DNA of 64,000 bases from Loxodes magnus (GCA_946699065.1 CAMPDV010000113.1:248001-312000), one strand, 5' to 3'. Counted from the first letter of the stretch, positions 50,963 to 61,647 are shown. The notes: a model not told the origin generated them from the sequence alone. Numbers and translations: made by a program.

Positions 50963-52720
50963 AATAAGTAAAAATTAGCTCTAATCTAATCTTAAATGAC
51001 TTAACTGGAAGCAGTTGCTAAAAAGGGTAAATAGGTACTAGTAATTAGCCAGCACCATATATAAAGGTATAGTAAGACAACATATTTAAGAAGTATTGCT
51101 TCTATACTCCAAGATAAAATAAAAACCAGAGTAAGTTATTTATTAACAACCTTTAGAAAATAAAAGTTTCCAGCTTAGTAAAGTCTCTAAGTTTAACTTA
51201 GAAAAGATAAGCATAAAAACAAAACGAGTATAGCATAAGAATATATGAAACTAGCAAAAAACTAAAGAAATACTAATTAATAAAGCAAAGCATCATTAAT
51301 TCTAAATTTACTTAGAATTCTGAGTATGCTTAGTATGAGAGCTATGAGAATTACGAGAGCTATGAAAATCAATTAAGTGCTTAATAATACTAAAGCTTAA
51401 CTATTTTATAGTTAGAAAAAAAAGAGAAACACATGCAAGAAAGATTAATTAGATTAAGCATAAAGTTAAGGTAAAATTAAGGTAGAACAATAAAGAAAAG
51501 AAAACAGACATTGTCTTAACTTGCACGATAAAATCTTTCCAAACTAAGTAGAAGCCTCATATTAGGAACATAGACAAAAAATAGTTATTTGCAAGTTTGC
51601 GTAGCTTCTATCACAATATTTATTATTTCCCACCTGTTCTTGAAGTTATGCGAGAAGTATCTGCTTAAATAATAAAACTGATATTGTTATATAATTTCTT
51701 AAATAAATCTTTCTTAATAAAATCTAAGTTGTATTAATTTGAAAATAACCTTTGACTAGTTAAAAATGAATAGTTTCATATTTTAAAGTTATTATACACT
51801 TGATACATGTATAATTAGATTTAAAGCTTGCTTTAGTATAATTAAAGAGTTGTAAATTAAATTTGACTGGTAAATTAACAATAGACAATAATATAATTGA
51901 AAGTTATGTTGAATGATTGATTTCTATTTATATGGTTTAAGCTTTTCTTTAATAAAGTTATAAACAAAAGTTATAAGAAAGCATTAATTTTATATAGGAT
52001 TATAAATGTAAATAAGTATTGCTATCATCTTAAATGTTTAACTTTTAATATAGACATCTAGTACTAACTCTGATTTATAGTTTTTTGATATTAATTGAAT
52101 AATTGATAATGTATAGCATCTTAATTGAAGGTTTGAATTTGAAGTGTTAAGCACCTTTGATATCTAAGATGAATAATTAAAAATGAGATATAAATACTTT
52201 AAAGTCTATTGTTTTAAATCTAGATTCTTTTTAAGTTATTAGTAATTTTAGTATTTAGTTTTATTCTTAATTTTTATATAAATAACTTAAATTTAGATTA
52301 TACTAATTTTCCTTACAACACACTTTTATTTTAATAGCTAAACCTTAAAGATTCAGTTATCTAAATGTAGAATATTAACTTATTTCTGAATGATTTTACA
52401 TAAAAAATATAATCTGCATATTATTATCTATATCAGTGCTTAAGAAATAATGAAACTAAAGATTTCTAACTAAGTAGTTATCTTTAACTGAATGTTTAGA
52501 CAAATAATTGAATAGAAAGACTCTTTAAGTAATTAGTTCTAGATAAGCTTAAAGTGTTAAATATAATGAAAATATTATATCTTAATAATTATTAAGCTAT
52601 TTAAATAAACTTATTATACATTTCTTTTTTAATTATTTTAGCTAGAAAATTTAGATTTTATGTTAAGTATAACTAATTTTATCTATTATTTTAAAATCTT
52701 TTAGCAATAATTATTAAAGA
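50963..52720 (-). repeat. Satellite A half, inverted, diverged and shortened
   Basis: Aligns with 42190-43960. The first ~1.1 kb is close; after about 52200 substitutions and indels accumulate, and the last ~500 bases of the A half are missing. No gene seen. Confidence 0.8.
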
Positions 52721-53999
52721 TAAAATTATTTTAATAGAAATAATTTATATAGCTAGTCTAAAATCTTTAATAAACATATTATCTAAGATAAGAAAAACAT
52801 TATATACTTTCACTATATATGGGTGCTTTCTCTAAGCAACTTTAACTTAATTTGTATATTTTTAATTATATTAACTTTAAGGAAAATGATGATATCTATC
52901 CTTTTTAATTAACTAGAGATATGAGATATATTCTAATACATTCTTAGTAATTAAATAATTTTCTTTTTTATCCTTGCTTAAAGTTATTTTACATTCAATA
53001 GCAAGAGATTTTAGAAAATGCAAATGTATATAAAGTTTTATAACTTATACAAAGGAATCTACTAACTTAGTAAATATATGAATGCTTAAAAAGATTTAAA
53101 GTATTAAGAATTTATAAAAAAAAGCAATAACTCTAATAAACTTTACATTAAGATGCTAAAATACATATTTTAACTATGCTATATATAACAACCAAACATT
53201 TAGATCAAGTTAAATCTTAATAAGGTTTGTAGTTTTTAAATCCTTTTCATACTTTTAAAATTAAGACATTTTAAGTTATTTTAAACACACAGTTTGTATA
53301 ATTAAATTAATGCAGCTTATGCACCAAATTTCATGTATTTTAGAAATCATTTTTGCTTTAGATAGAAAAAAGCTATGAAAATCTCATAACAGTATTTAAA
53401 AAAAGTCTAGTTTATCTTAGTTGCAGGTAACTACTTTTATGTAGTTGGAGTTAATTATTTCTTAAATGAGTATTTTCTATGTAAAAACAACTGAAAAATT
53501 TAACTAAAAATAAAAGATATAATTTCGCTTTATGGTATTGTTATTCTAACCTTTTACTAACGAAGATTTACTTGATATGAAAAAACACTAAATTTTTAAT
53601 TCTAAATAGATGTAAGAGAAGTACATGAATCTTTGTGCTAGTTTAGAAATTTACCGTTAAACTATTTTTTTAATTATACAATAATGAGAAATTTTTAAGA
53701 GACAGCATAACCTTGAAAGTTGGACTAAAGATATTTATTTAGATAAATAAAAAGATAACCAGAGTTAATATAATATTAGTACGAAGCAAGTGAAGCTTTA
53801 ATAAAGTTAAATTTAGAAATACTTTAATTTAAATCATTTTATTTTATTTAAAGTCTACTTTATAATTTACAGCCAAAAATGCAAAATAAACCATCAAGCC
53901 TATATTAGAGAAAAACCCTATAGATTTATGCTATTTATTCCCAGACTATTTAAGAGGAAGAAGACGAACTATCGACTTAAGGAGAAGTAAACTCAGGGA
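52721..53999 (-). repeat. Satellite half Bf, inverted, strongly diverged
   Basis: Recognisable against 49800-50962 by landmarks such as ATTAACTTTAAGGAAAAT and the terminal CTTAAGGAGAAGTAAACTCA. It has many indels. Confidence 0.7.
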
Positions 54000-56115
54000 T
54001 ATAAGTAAAAATTAGCTCTAATCACATCTTAGATGACTTAACTGGAAGCAGTTGCTAAAAATAATGAATAGATACTAGTAATTAGCTAGCACCATATATA
54101 AAGGCATAGTAAGGCAACATATTCAAGAAGTATTGCTTCTATACTCCAAGATAAAATAAAAACCAGAGTAAGTTATTTATTAACAACCTTTAGAAAATAA
54201 AAGTTTCCAGCTTAGTAAAGCCTTTAAGCTACGCTTAGAAAAGATAAGCATAAAAACTAAATGAGTATAGCATAAGAATATACGAAGCTAGCAAAAAATT
54301 AAAGAAATACTAATTAATAAAGCAAAGCATCATTAATTCAAAATTTACTTAGAATGCTTAATATGAGAATTAGTTAAGTGATAAATGGCAAGGCTAAAAC
54401 TTAACTATTTTATAGTTAGAATAAAAAGAAAAATAAATGTAAGAAAAATTAATTAAATTAAGTATAAAGCTAAGGGAAAATTAAGGTGAAACAAAAAAGA
54501 AAATAAAATCAGCACAAAAATTATCTTAACTTGCACAGCAAAATATTTTTAAAATAAATGGAAGTCTCATATTAGAAATATAGACAAAAAATAGTTAATT
54601 ATAAGTCTGCGTGGCTTCTATCACAATATTTATTATTTCCCAACTGCTCTTAAAGTTATGTGAAAAGTATCTGCTTTAATAATAAAACTGATATTGTTAT
54701 ATAATTGGTTAATTAAATCTTTGTTAATAAAATTAAGTTGCATTAGTTTAAAAATATCTTAGTCTAGTTAAAAATGAATAGCTTTATATTTTAAAGTTAT
54801 TATATGCTTTTAATATTATATAGCAAATGCTATAATTAGATTTATATCTTGCTATATATAATAATTAAACAGTTGTAAATTTAAAATGATATGTAAAATA
54901 AATAACAATAGACAATAGTATCATTGAAACTTATGCTATATTATTTATTTAGTTAACATTTATATACTTTAAATTAGGCTTTCCTTTAATAAACTTATAT
55001 ACAAAAGTTATAGCAAGCCATCAATTTTAATTTTATACAGCAGGATTATAATATAAATAGTTATTGCTATCATCTTAAATTTATAGATCTTTAATATACA
55101 CATTTTACACTAACTCTGATGGATCTATACTTTTTAATATTAGTTTAATAATTTATAATATACAGCATACTTAAGGATTAAAAGCTAAGCTTTTTATCTT
55201 AAGTGTTAAGTTACTTTTATAATTAAGAGTATTTATTAAAAAATAGAGCAAGATATAATTACTTGTAGGCATATTCTTCGAACTTATGAACTTTTTAAGT
55301 TAGTAGTAGTTTTAGTTTACAATTCTGTTCTTAAATTTTATATAAATTAACTTTTTTTAGATAGCAAGATTGCTTATTTTTTCCTTATGAATCCACTTTT
55401 TACTTTTAGCAGCTAAATTTAAAAATTTCACTTATCTAAATATAGAACTATTTACTTATTTCCAAGTTATTACCTAAAAATGATATGCATTTTACAATCT
55501 CCATAAAGAGTTTAAAAATAATTGCACTTATAATGTCCAACTAAGTAGTTATCTAAATAATAACTGTATATTTAGATATTTTAAAACAACTAGTTTCATA
55601 CATAGATTCTTTAAATTATTTGTTTTAGTTAAAAAATAAGGTAGAAAGGAATTGTAAACCTAAGATGTTAAATATCTTATATAAACTATTTTGATTAATA
55701 ATTATTAAGCTATTTAAATATAACTTTTATTAATTTCTTCGTTGGCTAGTTTTAATTAAGTAATTTTAGCTAGAAAATTTAGATTTTATATTAAGTATAA
55801 TTAATATCTATTATTTTAAATAGCTAGTTAAAGATAATCTTTCCTTAAGTAACAATCATATTTTCTTAATTTAAATATTTTTATTTTTATTACTTAGAAA
55901 GGAAATAATAAACGTTATCACTATATATCATAATATAAATAATAGATAACCAAAAATAATAAAAATATGATTATAGTAGCAACTTATTATTCTTTATCAT
56001 GATAAGATCATGCTATGTGTCTTTATTATTAACTATTTACTTTACCAATTATATTAATTCAGATTTTTCTGTTCAATTTCATTATCCAATTGCAATTAAA
56101 TTTTTTAACTTTTTC
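54000..56115 (-). repeat. Satellite A half, inverted, strongly diverged
   Basis: Aligns along its length with the A half (for example TTAGCTCTAATCACATCTTAG at its start) but is heavily eroded. It is the outermost satellite copy seen on this side and adjoins the LINE-2 fragment. Confidence 0.7.
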
Positions 56116-56124
56116 TTAATGAAA

Positions 56125-56139
56125 ATTAAAAAATTTAAT
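56125..56139 (+). repeat. Target-site duplication of Y3, left
   Basis: ATTAAAAAATTTAAT, identical to 56793-56807: 15 of 15 bases, though low in complexity. Confidence 0.7.
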
Positions 56140-56792
56140 AATAATAATAATATACTAAATTAAAGTGTTCGTATCTCCAGGGATTTTAAACCCCTTCAAT
56201 ACATACCTCCAGAGTTCGTTCCTTGAGGTTTAAAATAAAAGTTTGGGACTCCCAGTTTTTTTGGAGTTCTGGCACTCCCTTGAAAAAGCCTCCTTCTAAA
56301 TATTCTTCCATCCTTGTCTACATAAATTCTTGAAAGTTCTCTCCAAATCTCTTCACTGTTTCTTCTCTGTTTATCCAAATATATCTTGCATCTCTTGTAT
56401 GTGTGGAATCTTGATTTGCACAGGTAGCACAGCTTGACAATTCTTCTGGGAGGAGTTATCTCTAAGGGTTTTGTGTATTCTAGTTCCATTTTATTTTCAG
56501 CTAAGATTTAAGGTTAAATTCTTTTTTCTCCCAAAAGTTTCACTTCGATTTCCTGTTTCATTAATCTTTCTTCATTGTTTTAACTTTTCTATAGTAATTT
56601 TTAGTTTTCTTTCTTTAATATTTAAACTTCTTCTTATAGGTTACGGATAGATTTCATAAGTTATTCTATTATTAGCTATTCATCATTTTTCTATTTCTAC
56701 ATTATTTTTTAATTACCACTTTTCATGTAGTTGCTTGATCGTGGCTATGGGAGTAAAAAGTCTCGCTTGATTTAGTCAGCTTCTGTTGATTT
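56140..56792 (-). mobile_element. Y retroelement Y3 (ORF1-only), 5'-truncated
   Basis: 653 bases on the minus strand, bounded by a perfect 15 bp duplication. One frame (TAA/TAG as Gln) runs from the 5' boundary (~56790) to a TGA just below 56196 without a frameshift or internal TGA. It encodes a coiled coil (NLQEEVQILKKENQKLLQKS), then PPRRIVK, a zinc knuckle at 56388-56429 (C-x2-C-x4-H-x4-C, CYLCKSRFHTYKRC), EEIWRELSRIY and DGRIFRRRLF. The 3' end is AACACTTTAATTTAG and a (TTA)n tail. The A-run/ATG start of full-length Y elements is absent, so the copy is 5'-truncated. It is the best-preserved ORF1 here and needs only TGA as stop. Confidence 0.8.
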
Positions 56793-56807
56793 ATTAAAAA
56801 ATTTAAT
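56793..56807 (+). repeat. Target-site duplication of Y3, right
   Basis: Identical to 56125-56139. Confidence 0.7.
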
Positions 56808-57828
56808 TATATGATCTTTAGTAATTAAAAAAGTAAGCAAGAATATAAGGAAACTCACATTAAATTTGGAAGAATAAACCAACAAGCAACTAATCTTCAT
56901 GAGACAACGAAACAAATTTGGAAAGACTTCAAGTATATTCTGTGAAAATTTAAAAAAAAAGAAAACAAAAAGCAAATTTCTACTTCTAGATGGAGATGTA
57001 AGGGAATATTTTCACATGATAAGAAAATTCTAAATTCCAAGAAATTAAATTTAATTAAGAAATCAAAAATAAATTATTGATTCAAGGGAGAATAGCGTTT
57101 TTAACAAAAATTCTAATCTAACTCAATTATAGATAAGTCTTAGTAATAAAAAAATAGATAAAATATACAATAATATTTAAGAAATTAAAGATTGTACACC
57201 CTCATTTTTATAAGGATTTAATCATTTTACCATAAAAGAAATTCCAATTGGAAAAGCAGTAGATATAGACGGAATAAAAGGTGAATTTTTAAATATTGTA
57301 GATATTATCAAATATCAATTTTCTACATTTTTCTGAATAATATGTTAAGACTTGGAAGAATTCCTTAGGAATTAAATACATCGGTAATAATTCAAATATT
57401 TAAAAAAAAGGAAATAAAGATGATTGAAAACTGACGACCTATTTCTCTTATTATACTATTATAAAACTATATGATAAAGCTTAGCAAAGGGATTACACAA
57501 TCTGATTTATTAAAGAAATTTGATTCACCCTTCATAAATAAGATTCATGAAAAATAGATAAAATACTTAATAGATTTGAATAATATAACAAATAATTTAT
57601 GACTATCGGAAACGTGAAAAAGTTTTGATTAAATTGATTGCAACATTGATAGATATCGAAAAAATATTTGACTCAATAGAAAGAAGACTTTTGTTTGATC
57701 AACTTAAGAGAGTTAAACTACCACTTGGACTTATAAAAACCTTAGAATAGTTTTACAAAAGCCTAAGTTCTTCATTAATTATAGATGGAAAGAACACTAG
57801 AACATTTTAATAAAACAATGGAGTTATG

Positions 57829-57845
57829 TAAGGAAGTTTTCTTAT
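57829..57845 (+). repeat. Target-site duplication of Y4, left
   Basis: TAAGGAAGTTTTCTTAT, matching 58683-58699 at 16 of 17 bases. The duplicated bases are part of the LINE-2 codons around QGSVL. Confidence 0.8.
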
Positions 57846-58682
57846 ATTATTATTATATTAACTAAATGTAAAATTAAAGTTTGCATATCCTGGGTTTTCA
57901 ATCAGGTTTCTGCTGACAGGTTTTTTTCTGTGGTTGTTCTCCACAACTTTTTTTAAAGTGGACGGTTACCAAGAAGGATTCTCTTAGTTTCTTGTTCATA
58001 GTTTCTATTTATATATTCCTTACTCAGTAATCCAAAGTTTGTTTAAGTTTCTTCAGGTCCTTTATTCTTCATTATAATTGAGTTATCTTCGTTACTTACA
58101 ATTTCTTAGTAAATGATACCAAGATTAGCAGTACCAACAATTTTTAAATCGTTTTTCCAATTTCTATTTTAAAAAAACTTTTTTCTCCAGCATCTCAATT
58201 CTTTTGTTTATGTTTGTATCATTTTTTACTTAATTTTACTTTTCTTAATGTTGTATTTTGTGCTAATCTTCTTCTATGATCATTATTTGTGATTAATTGA
58301 AGTTAGTTTACGACATTTCATAAAGTTAATTTTCTGTTACTACTGAGTTTTTAATCAGTTAACTTTTGAGAATTAGCAGTTCGTTATTTTAATCTTCTAT
58401 GTAATTCATTAGCTCCCGGATTTTTTCTCCTTGATTAAAAAATATCTCTTCATATTTTGCAATTTTTTCTTTCATTTTTTCGATTTGCTTTGGAGTAAAT
58501 TGTTATTTTTGGTTTCAGGATTTTATTGTTCATTCGGACCAACCATTACTTTTCCCTCTAAAGACGAGCTAGATTCTCTATCTTGTCTTTGCTTTTTTAG
58601 CCCCTCGTTCGTCACTTGTTTTCTTGTTTTTCTTTGTTATTTCTTAGAAAGACGAATGTTCTTCTCCATTTTTTTTATTTTT
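57846..58682 (-). mobile_element. Y retroelement Y4 (ORF1-only), full length, in LINE-2
   Basis: 837 bases on the minus strand inserted in the LINE-2 RT gene. The 5' end is an A-run then ATGGAGAAG (ATG at 58667-58669); the 3' end is GCAAACTTTAATTTTAC with an ATTATTATTATA tail. With TAA/TAG as Gln: a basic N-terminus, one frameshift near 58480, a coiled coil (QIEKMKEKIAKYEEIFF and beyond), a zinc knuckle at 58098-58139 (CWYCQSWYHLLRNC, C-x2-C-x4-H-x4-C), then EEQRT-TGA-RNLNKLW and a basic tail. That TGA aligns with the TGG of EEIWRELSRIY in Y3. Conversely, its CWYC is TGG where Y1 has TGA. There is no room for RT or endonuclease. Confidence 0.8.
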
Positions 58683-58699
58683 TAAGGAAGTGTTCTTAT
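58683..58699 (+). repeat. Target-site duplication of Y4, right
   Basis: TAAGGAAGTGTTCTTAT; see 57829-57845. Confidence 0.8.
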
Positions 58700-59960
58700 G
58701 GACCAATTTTAGCATTGCTGTATCATGACATTTTAATTAGATGTTTTTGAAAATTAAAAGTACTTAATTGGAATTCAAATGTCAGGGTTCGAGAATTAGT
58801 TTCGCTTGCAGAGGATGAGCAGATGATCTGATTCTTCTTTCCAAATCTGCAAAGTAATGTAGGGAGATAATAAATGAAGCAAGTAGGAATATTGCATAAA
58901 CTTATTTAAAGATCAATGTCACCAAATCTGAATACATCTAAATTTTAAAGAAACATTAGAAATAATAAAACATACATTTATAATTATAAAATTAACCAAT
59001 TATTTTAAAAGACCAAGTAACATATTTAGGTGCAATTCAACATCAGAAGAACAATTTGATCCTCATTGCAAAGAAATCATGATTCAAGTATAGCTACAAT
59101 GAAGAAAAAAAATTTTAATTAAAAAGATATAAGAATTTGACTCTTTTACATTATAAAACTTTATGCAAACATTTTACATTACCTAAAGAAGAATATTGAG
59201 GAGAACAAGTACAATGGTGTATTCTGAAAGGATTAATTAGTGTTTTGAACAGAATTGAATTAAATATAAGAATCATTTAAAGAAAAGCATTTTAAAAGAC
59301 AATTTAAATTTTTTACGAGTCACATTATATAGATTTAAACTGGTTACTTTTCAAGCACGTTATTGGCAATCAAGTTTTTTAAATTTTATATGAAAAGAAA
59401 TAAAAAAAGCATTTATTTTCCAAGATCGACAGTAGGCTCTCTTATCATTAACAACTGGAAAAAAGGATTTCACGACTATGATCAAGTATAACAATTATCA
59501 GACCTCAAAAGTTTAAGAGAATGAAAAATGCTAAAATATATACTGAGCAGTTTAGTAATCTTTTCCAATTTCCACAAATTACTTACGCTAAGTTAAACAA
59601 ATAATTTAGACAAAAAATTATCATCATATATAAACTTAGAACTTCATCCTATAATTTTCGAAAAGATCTTTAAGGTCATCTTTATCCTATTGATAATTCC
59701 TATTGTTTATGTGGACAGTATGATACATTCGAGAAAATTAATCCTATTGATAATTCCTATTGTATATGTGGACAGTATGATACATTCGAGAAAATTATTA
59801 AATGTCTATATTATTCTAATATAAGAGATTGATTATCTTAAAGAATGGGAATTATGATTTAAGATGCCTTATATTATATGATTTAAGACTTATAAAATCC
59901 TTTATGAAACCTTATTTGGAATATTTAGATTTATAAATAAAAATATTTTACAAGATACTT
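58700..59960 (+). mobile_element. LINE-2 fragment, 3' part (RT fingers to Cys finger)
   Basis: Continues LINE-2 after Y4: GPILALLYHDILIRCF (~58700), the catalytic motif as G-TGA-ADDLILLSKS (58813-58845), KINVTKSEY (~58910), VTYLGA (~59010), LTLLHYKTL and EEYWGEQVQW (~59140-59220), and a C-terminal finger, CLCGQYDTFEKI, followed by KCLYY (59710-59815). The finger is partly doubled by a 57 bp in-frame duplication (59685-59798), and its expected His is replaced. There are several frameshifts. The 3' end is not marked by a clear tail; I place it near 59960 because no protein signal continues. Confidence 0.65.
59685..59798 (+). repeat. 57 bp in-frame tandem duplication in LINE-2 finger
   Basis: Two copies starting at 59685 and 59742 (TCCTATTGATAATTCCTATT), differing at about two bases. 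Nineteen codons are repeated, including both Cys of the C-x-C-G pair. Confidence 0.85.
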
Positions 59961-60489
59961 ATGTCAAAAAGAAAAGAATTATTAGAAATGGAAAAAGTAA
60001 AAAAAAGGAAGAAGTAAAAGACGAGACTATAACAAGAATAATTAAAAATTGATAAAATCAAGATTATATTTAAAAAGCATTAAAAACATTTATTAATGTC
60101 TATAATAAAGGGAGCAATTCTTACTGTTATAAATGTCAAAAAATTCTTTATTTAAAAATTTAAATTTAATAAGAGAAATTATTAAAATCCTTTAATTTTT
60201 TAAAATTTATCATAAAAATAAAAGAGATAATTTAATTAAATTTAAAATTATAATTTAATAAAAAATTCATTTAAGTTGATTTCTCATTCAAATAATAGTA
60301 AAATATTTCTCACTTTTCATTAAACTTTAACTTTATATTATATTATTTAATTTACTGAATATTAAATTTTTTAATTATAGAAAATTCTATTTTTAATAAT
60401 TTAAATTATTAATTATCTTTTAACTACTCAATTTTGGAATTTTAAGTAAAATTTTTTCTTGAATTAAATCTTTTTCTAGTAATCTCTTT
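59961..60489. other. A+T-rich stretch, little signal
   Basis: The plus strand has a short Cys pair (SYCYKCQKIL near 60120) that could be the tail of LINE-2. Otherwise no domain or repeat was recognised. Confidence 0.4.
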
Positions 60490-60730
60490 TGTCGTTAACC
60501 CTGCTATTATTTTACAAACTAAATGAAGAGTCGAATCTTTTTAAATTCCATTATCTGCAAAATATCTTATATCTTAAAGCTCCATTCCTGCAAAAATAAT
60601 TTTTTATTACTCGAATGGAATTTTAAGGACTTAATAAACTTTTATTTTAAATTATTCGATAGTCAGAAAGATTCTATTTCAATTGATCACATATTTCCAA
60701 TTAAATTTTATAAGTAAATAGTATAAATTT
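60490..60730 (-). pseudogene. Ubiquitin-like domain remnant
   Basis: With TAA/TAG as Gln the minus strand gives TIYLQNLIGNM, then SIEIES, and after one frameshift LTIEQFKIKVYQVLKIPFEQ, QKIIFAGMELQDIRYFADNG and IQKDSTLHLVCKIIAG. This aligns without gaps to ubiquitin from Gln2 to Gly76 (QIFVKTLTGKT, TLEVES, IPPDQQRLIFAGKQLEDGR, YNIQKESTLHLV), roughly 45% identical by eye. One TGA stands at the Ile13 position. Positions equivalent to Lys27, Lys29 and Lys63 are kept; Lys48 is Met and the last Gly is altered. With a frameshift and no clear Met1, it is best read as a decayed ubiquitin or ubiquitin-like gene. Host origin or capture by an element are both possible. Confidence 0.75.
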
Positions 60731-60837
60731 CAGCTTCTATTATTAAAAAATAACTAAAAATAACTAAATATTAATAAAAACACTAAAAAGATTAATATTT
60801 CCTATTATTTCTAGAAATTAAAATCATATTACTGAAT

Positions 60838-60881
60838 AATTTAAAATTTTGATTTAATATATTAAATCAAAATTTTAAATT
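60838..60881. repeat. Perfect 44 bp palindrome
   Basis: Two uninterrupted 22-base arms (AATTTAAAATTTTGATTTAA and two more bases to the centre at 60859/60860) with no spacer. The A+T-rich composition makes shorter palindromes common here, but this one is complete over 44 bases. Confidence 0.9.
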
Positions 60882-61647
60882 TAGAACATTTGATAAGACA
60901 TAAAAGTATATTTATAAATTTAAAGTTAGTAGTTTAAAAAATGTATATAATTATATATAAATAGAAAATAAATTTTATATTTGGTTATAAATAATTATGG
61001 CTATTTTTCAAATAGAGTTAAATAAAATAAATAACTTTATATATATTTAATTTAAGAAAATCACATAGAATTTTATTTCTTCTATTTACTAAAATTATAA
61101 TATAACAGAAATGTATGCAAAAAATTATATTAGTACTTTCTAAAAATAGATATTAGGTCTAATAGTTTGATTCAATAATTATTTCTTCATATAAAAAAAG
61201 TTACTAAAAATAAAATTTACGTAAAACCTTAAAAATTTAGATCTTAATTTGTTCTTCAATTCATTATAATTATTTTTTGTAAATAGAAAGAGTTAAAAAT
61301 TTGCTTGTTTATTTGCAAAATTGTAATAAAATAAATATTTTCATCCATATATTAATAAAATTAAAGTTCATATATTTAATTCTTATTAATTAATTGACTA
61401 TAAAGCTTTTAATTGTATTTCTTCTTTTTTATTTATTACTAAAAGTGTAAATTTTTTGAAAAAACCAAGTTGAACTAGATTTTTTGAATTTGAAGTATTC
61501 CTCTCTCATATAATAAGTTACTATTTATCTAAAGTTTACTTTAATATATTTATCTTTATATAGGATTATTAAAGCAAAATTAATATAATCCTTCTAATTT
61601 TCAGTTATAATTTTTAGAAATAATAGCATATTAACTTGTAAAAGTTT
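60882..61647. other. A+T-rich stretch, no gene seen
   Basis: No domain, satellite match or element end recognised. Confidence 0.5.

Larger units (their letters stand above)
56116..57845 (+). mobile_element. LINE-2 fragment, 5' part (linker + RT palm)
   Basis: A second LINE family, unlike LINE-1, split by Y3 (56140-56792) and Y4 (57846-58682). With TAA/TAG as Gln it reads a linker with ETTKQIWKDFKYIL (~56900), RT block 0 GKAVDIDGIKGEFL (~57255), LGRIPQELNTSVII (~57355), EN-TGA-RPISLI (~57427, where other LINEs have NWRPISL or NYRPISL), palm motif IDIEKIFDSIERRLL (~57650) and NNGVMQGS (57818-57838). The frame changes more than once. The 5' end is lost where it meets decayed satellite. The coding sequence resumes after 58699. 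Confidence 0.75.

Noticed and set aside
58431-58685. Hydrophobic plus-strand frame that looks like a membrane protein
   Set aside because: It is the antisense of the basic and coiled-coil part of Y4 ORF1. The T-rich complement of Lys/Glu/Gln codons gives Phe/Leu/Ser-rich translations.
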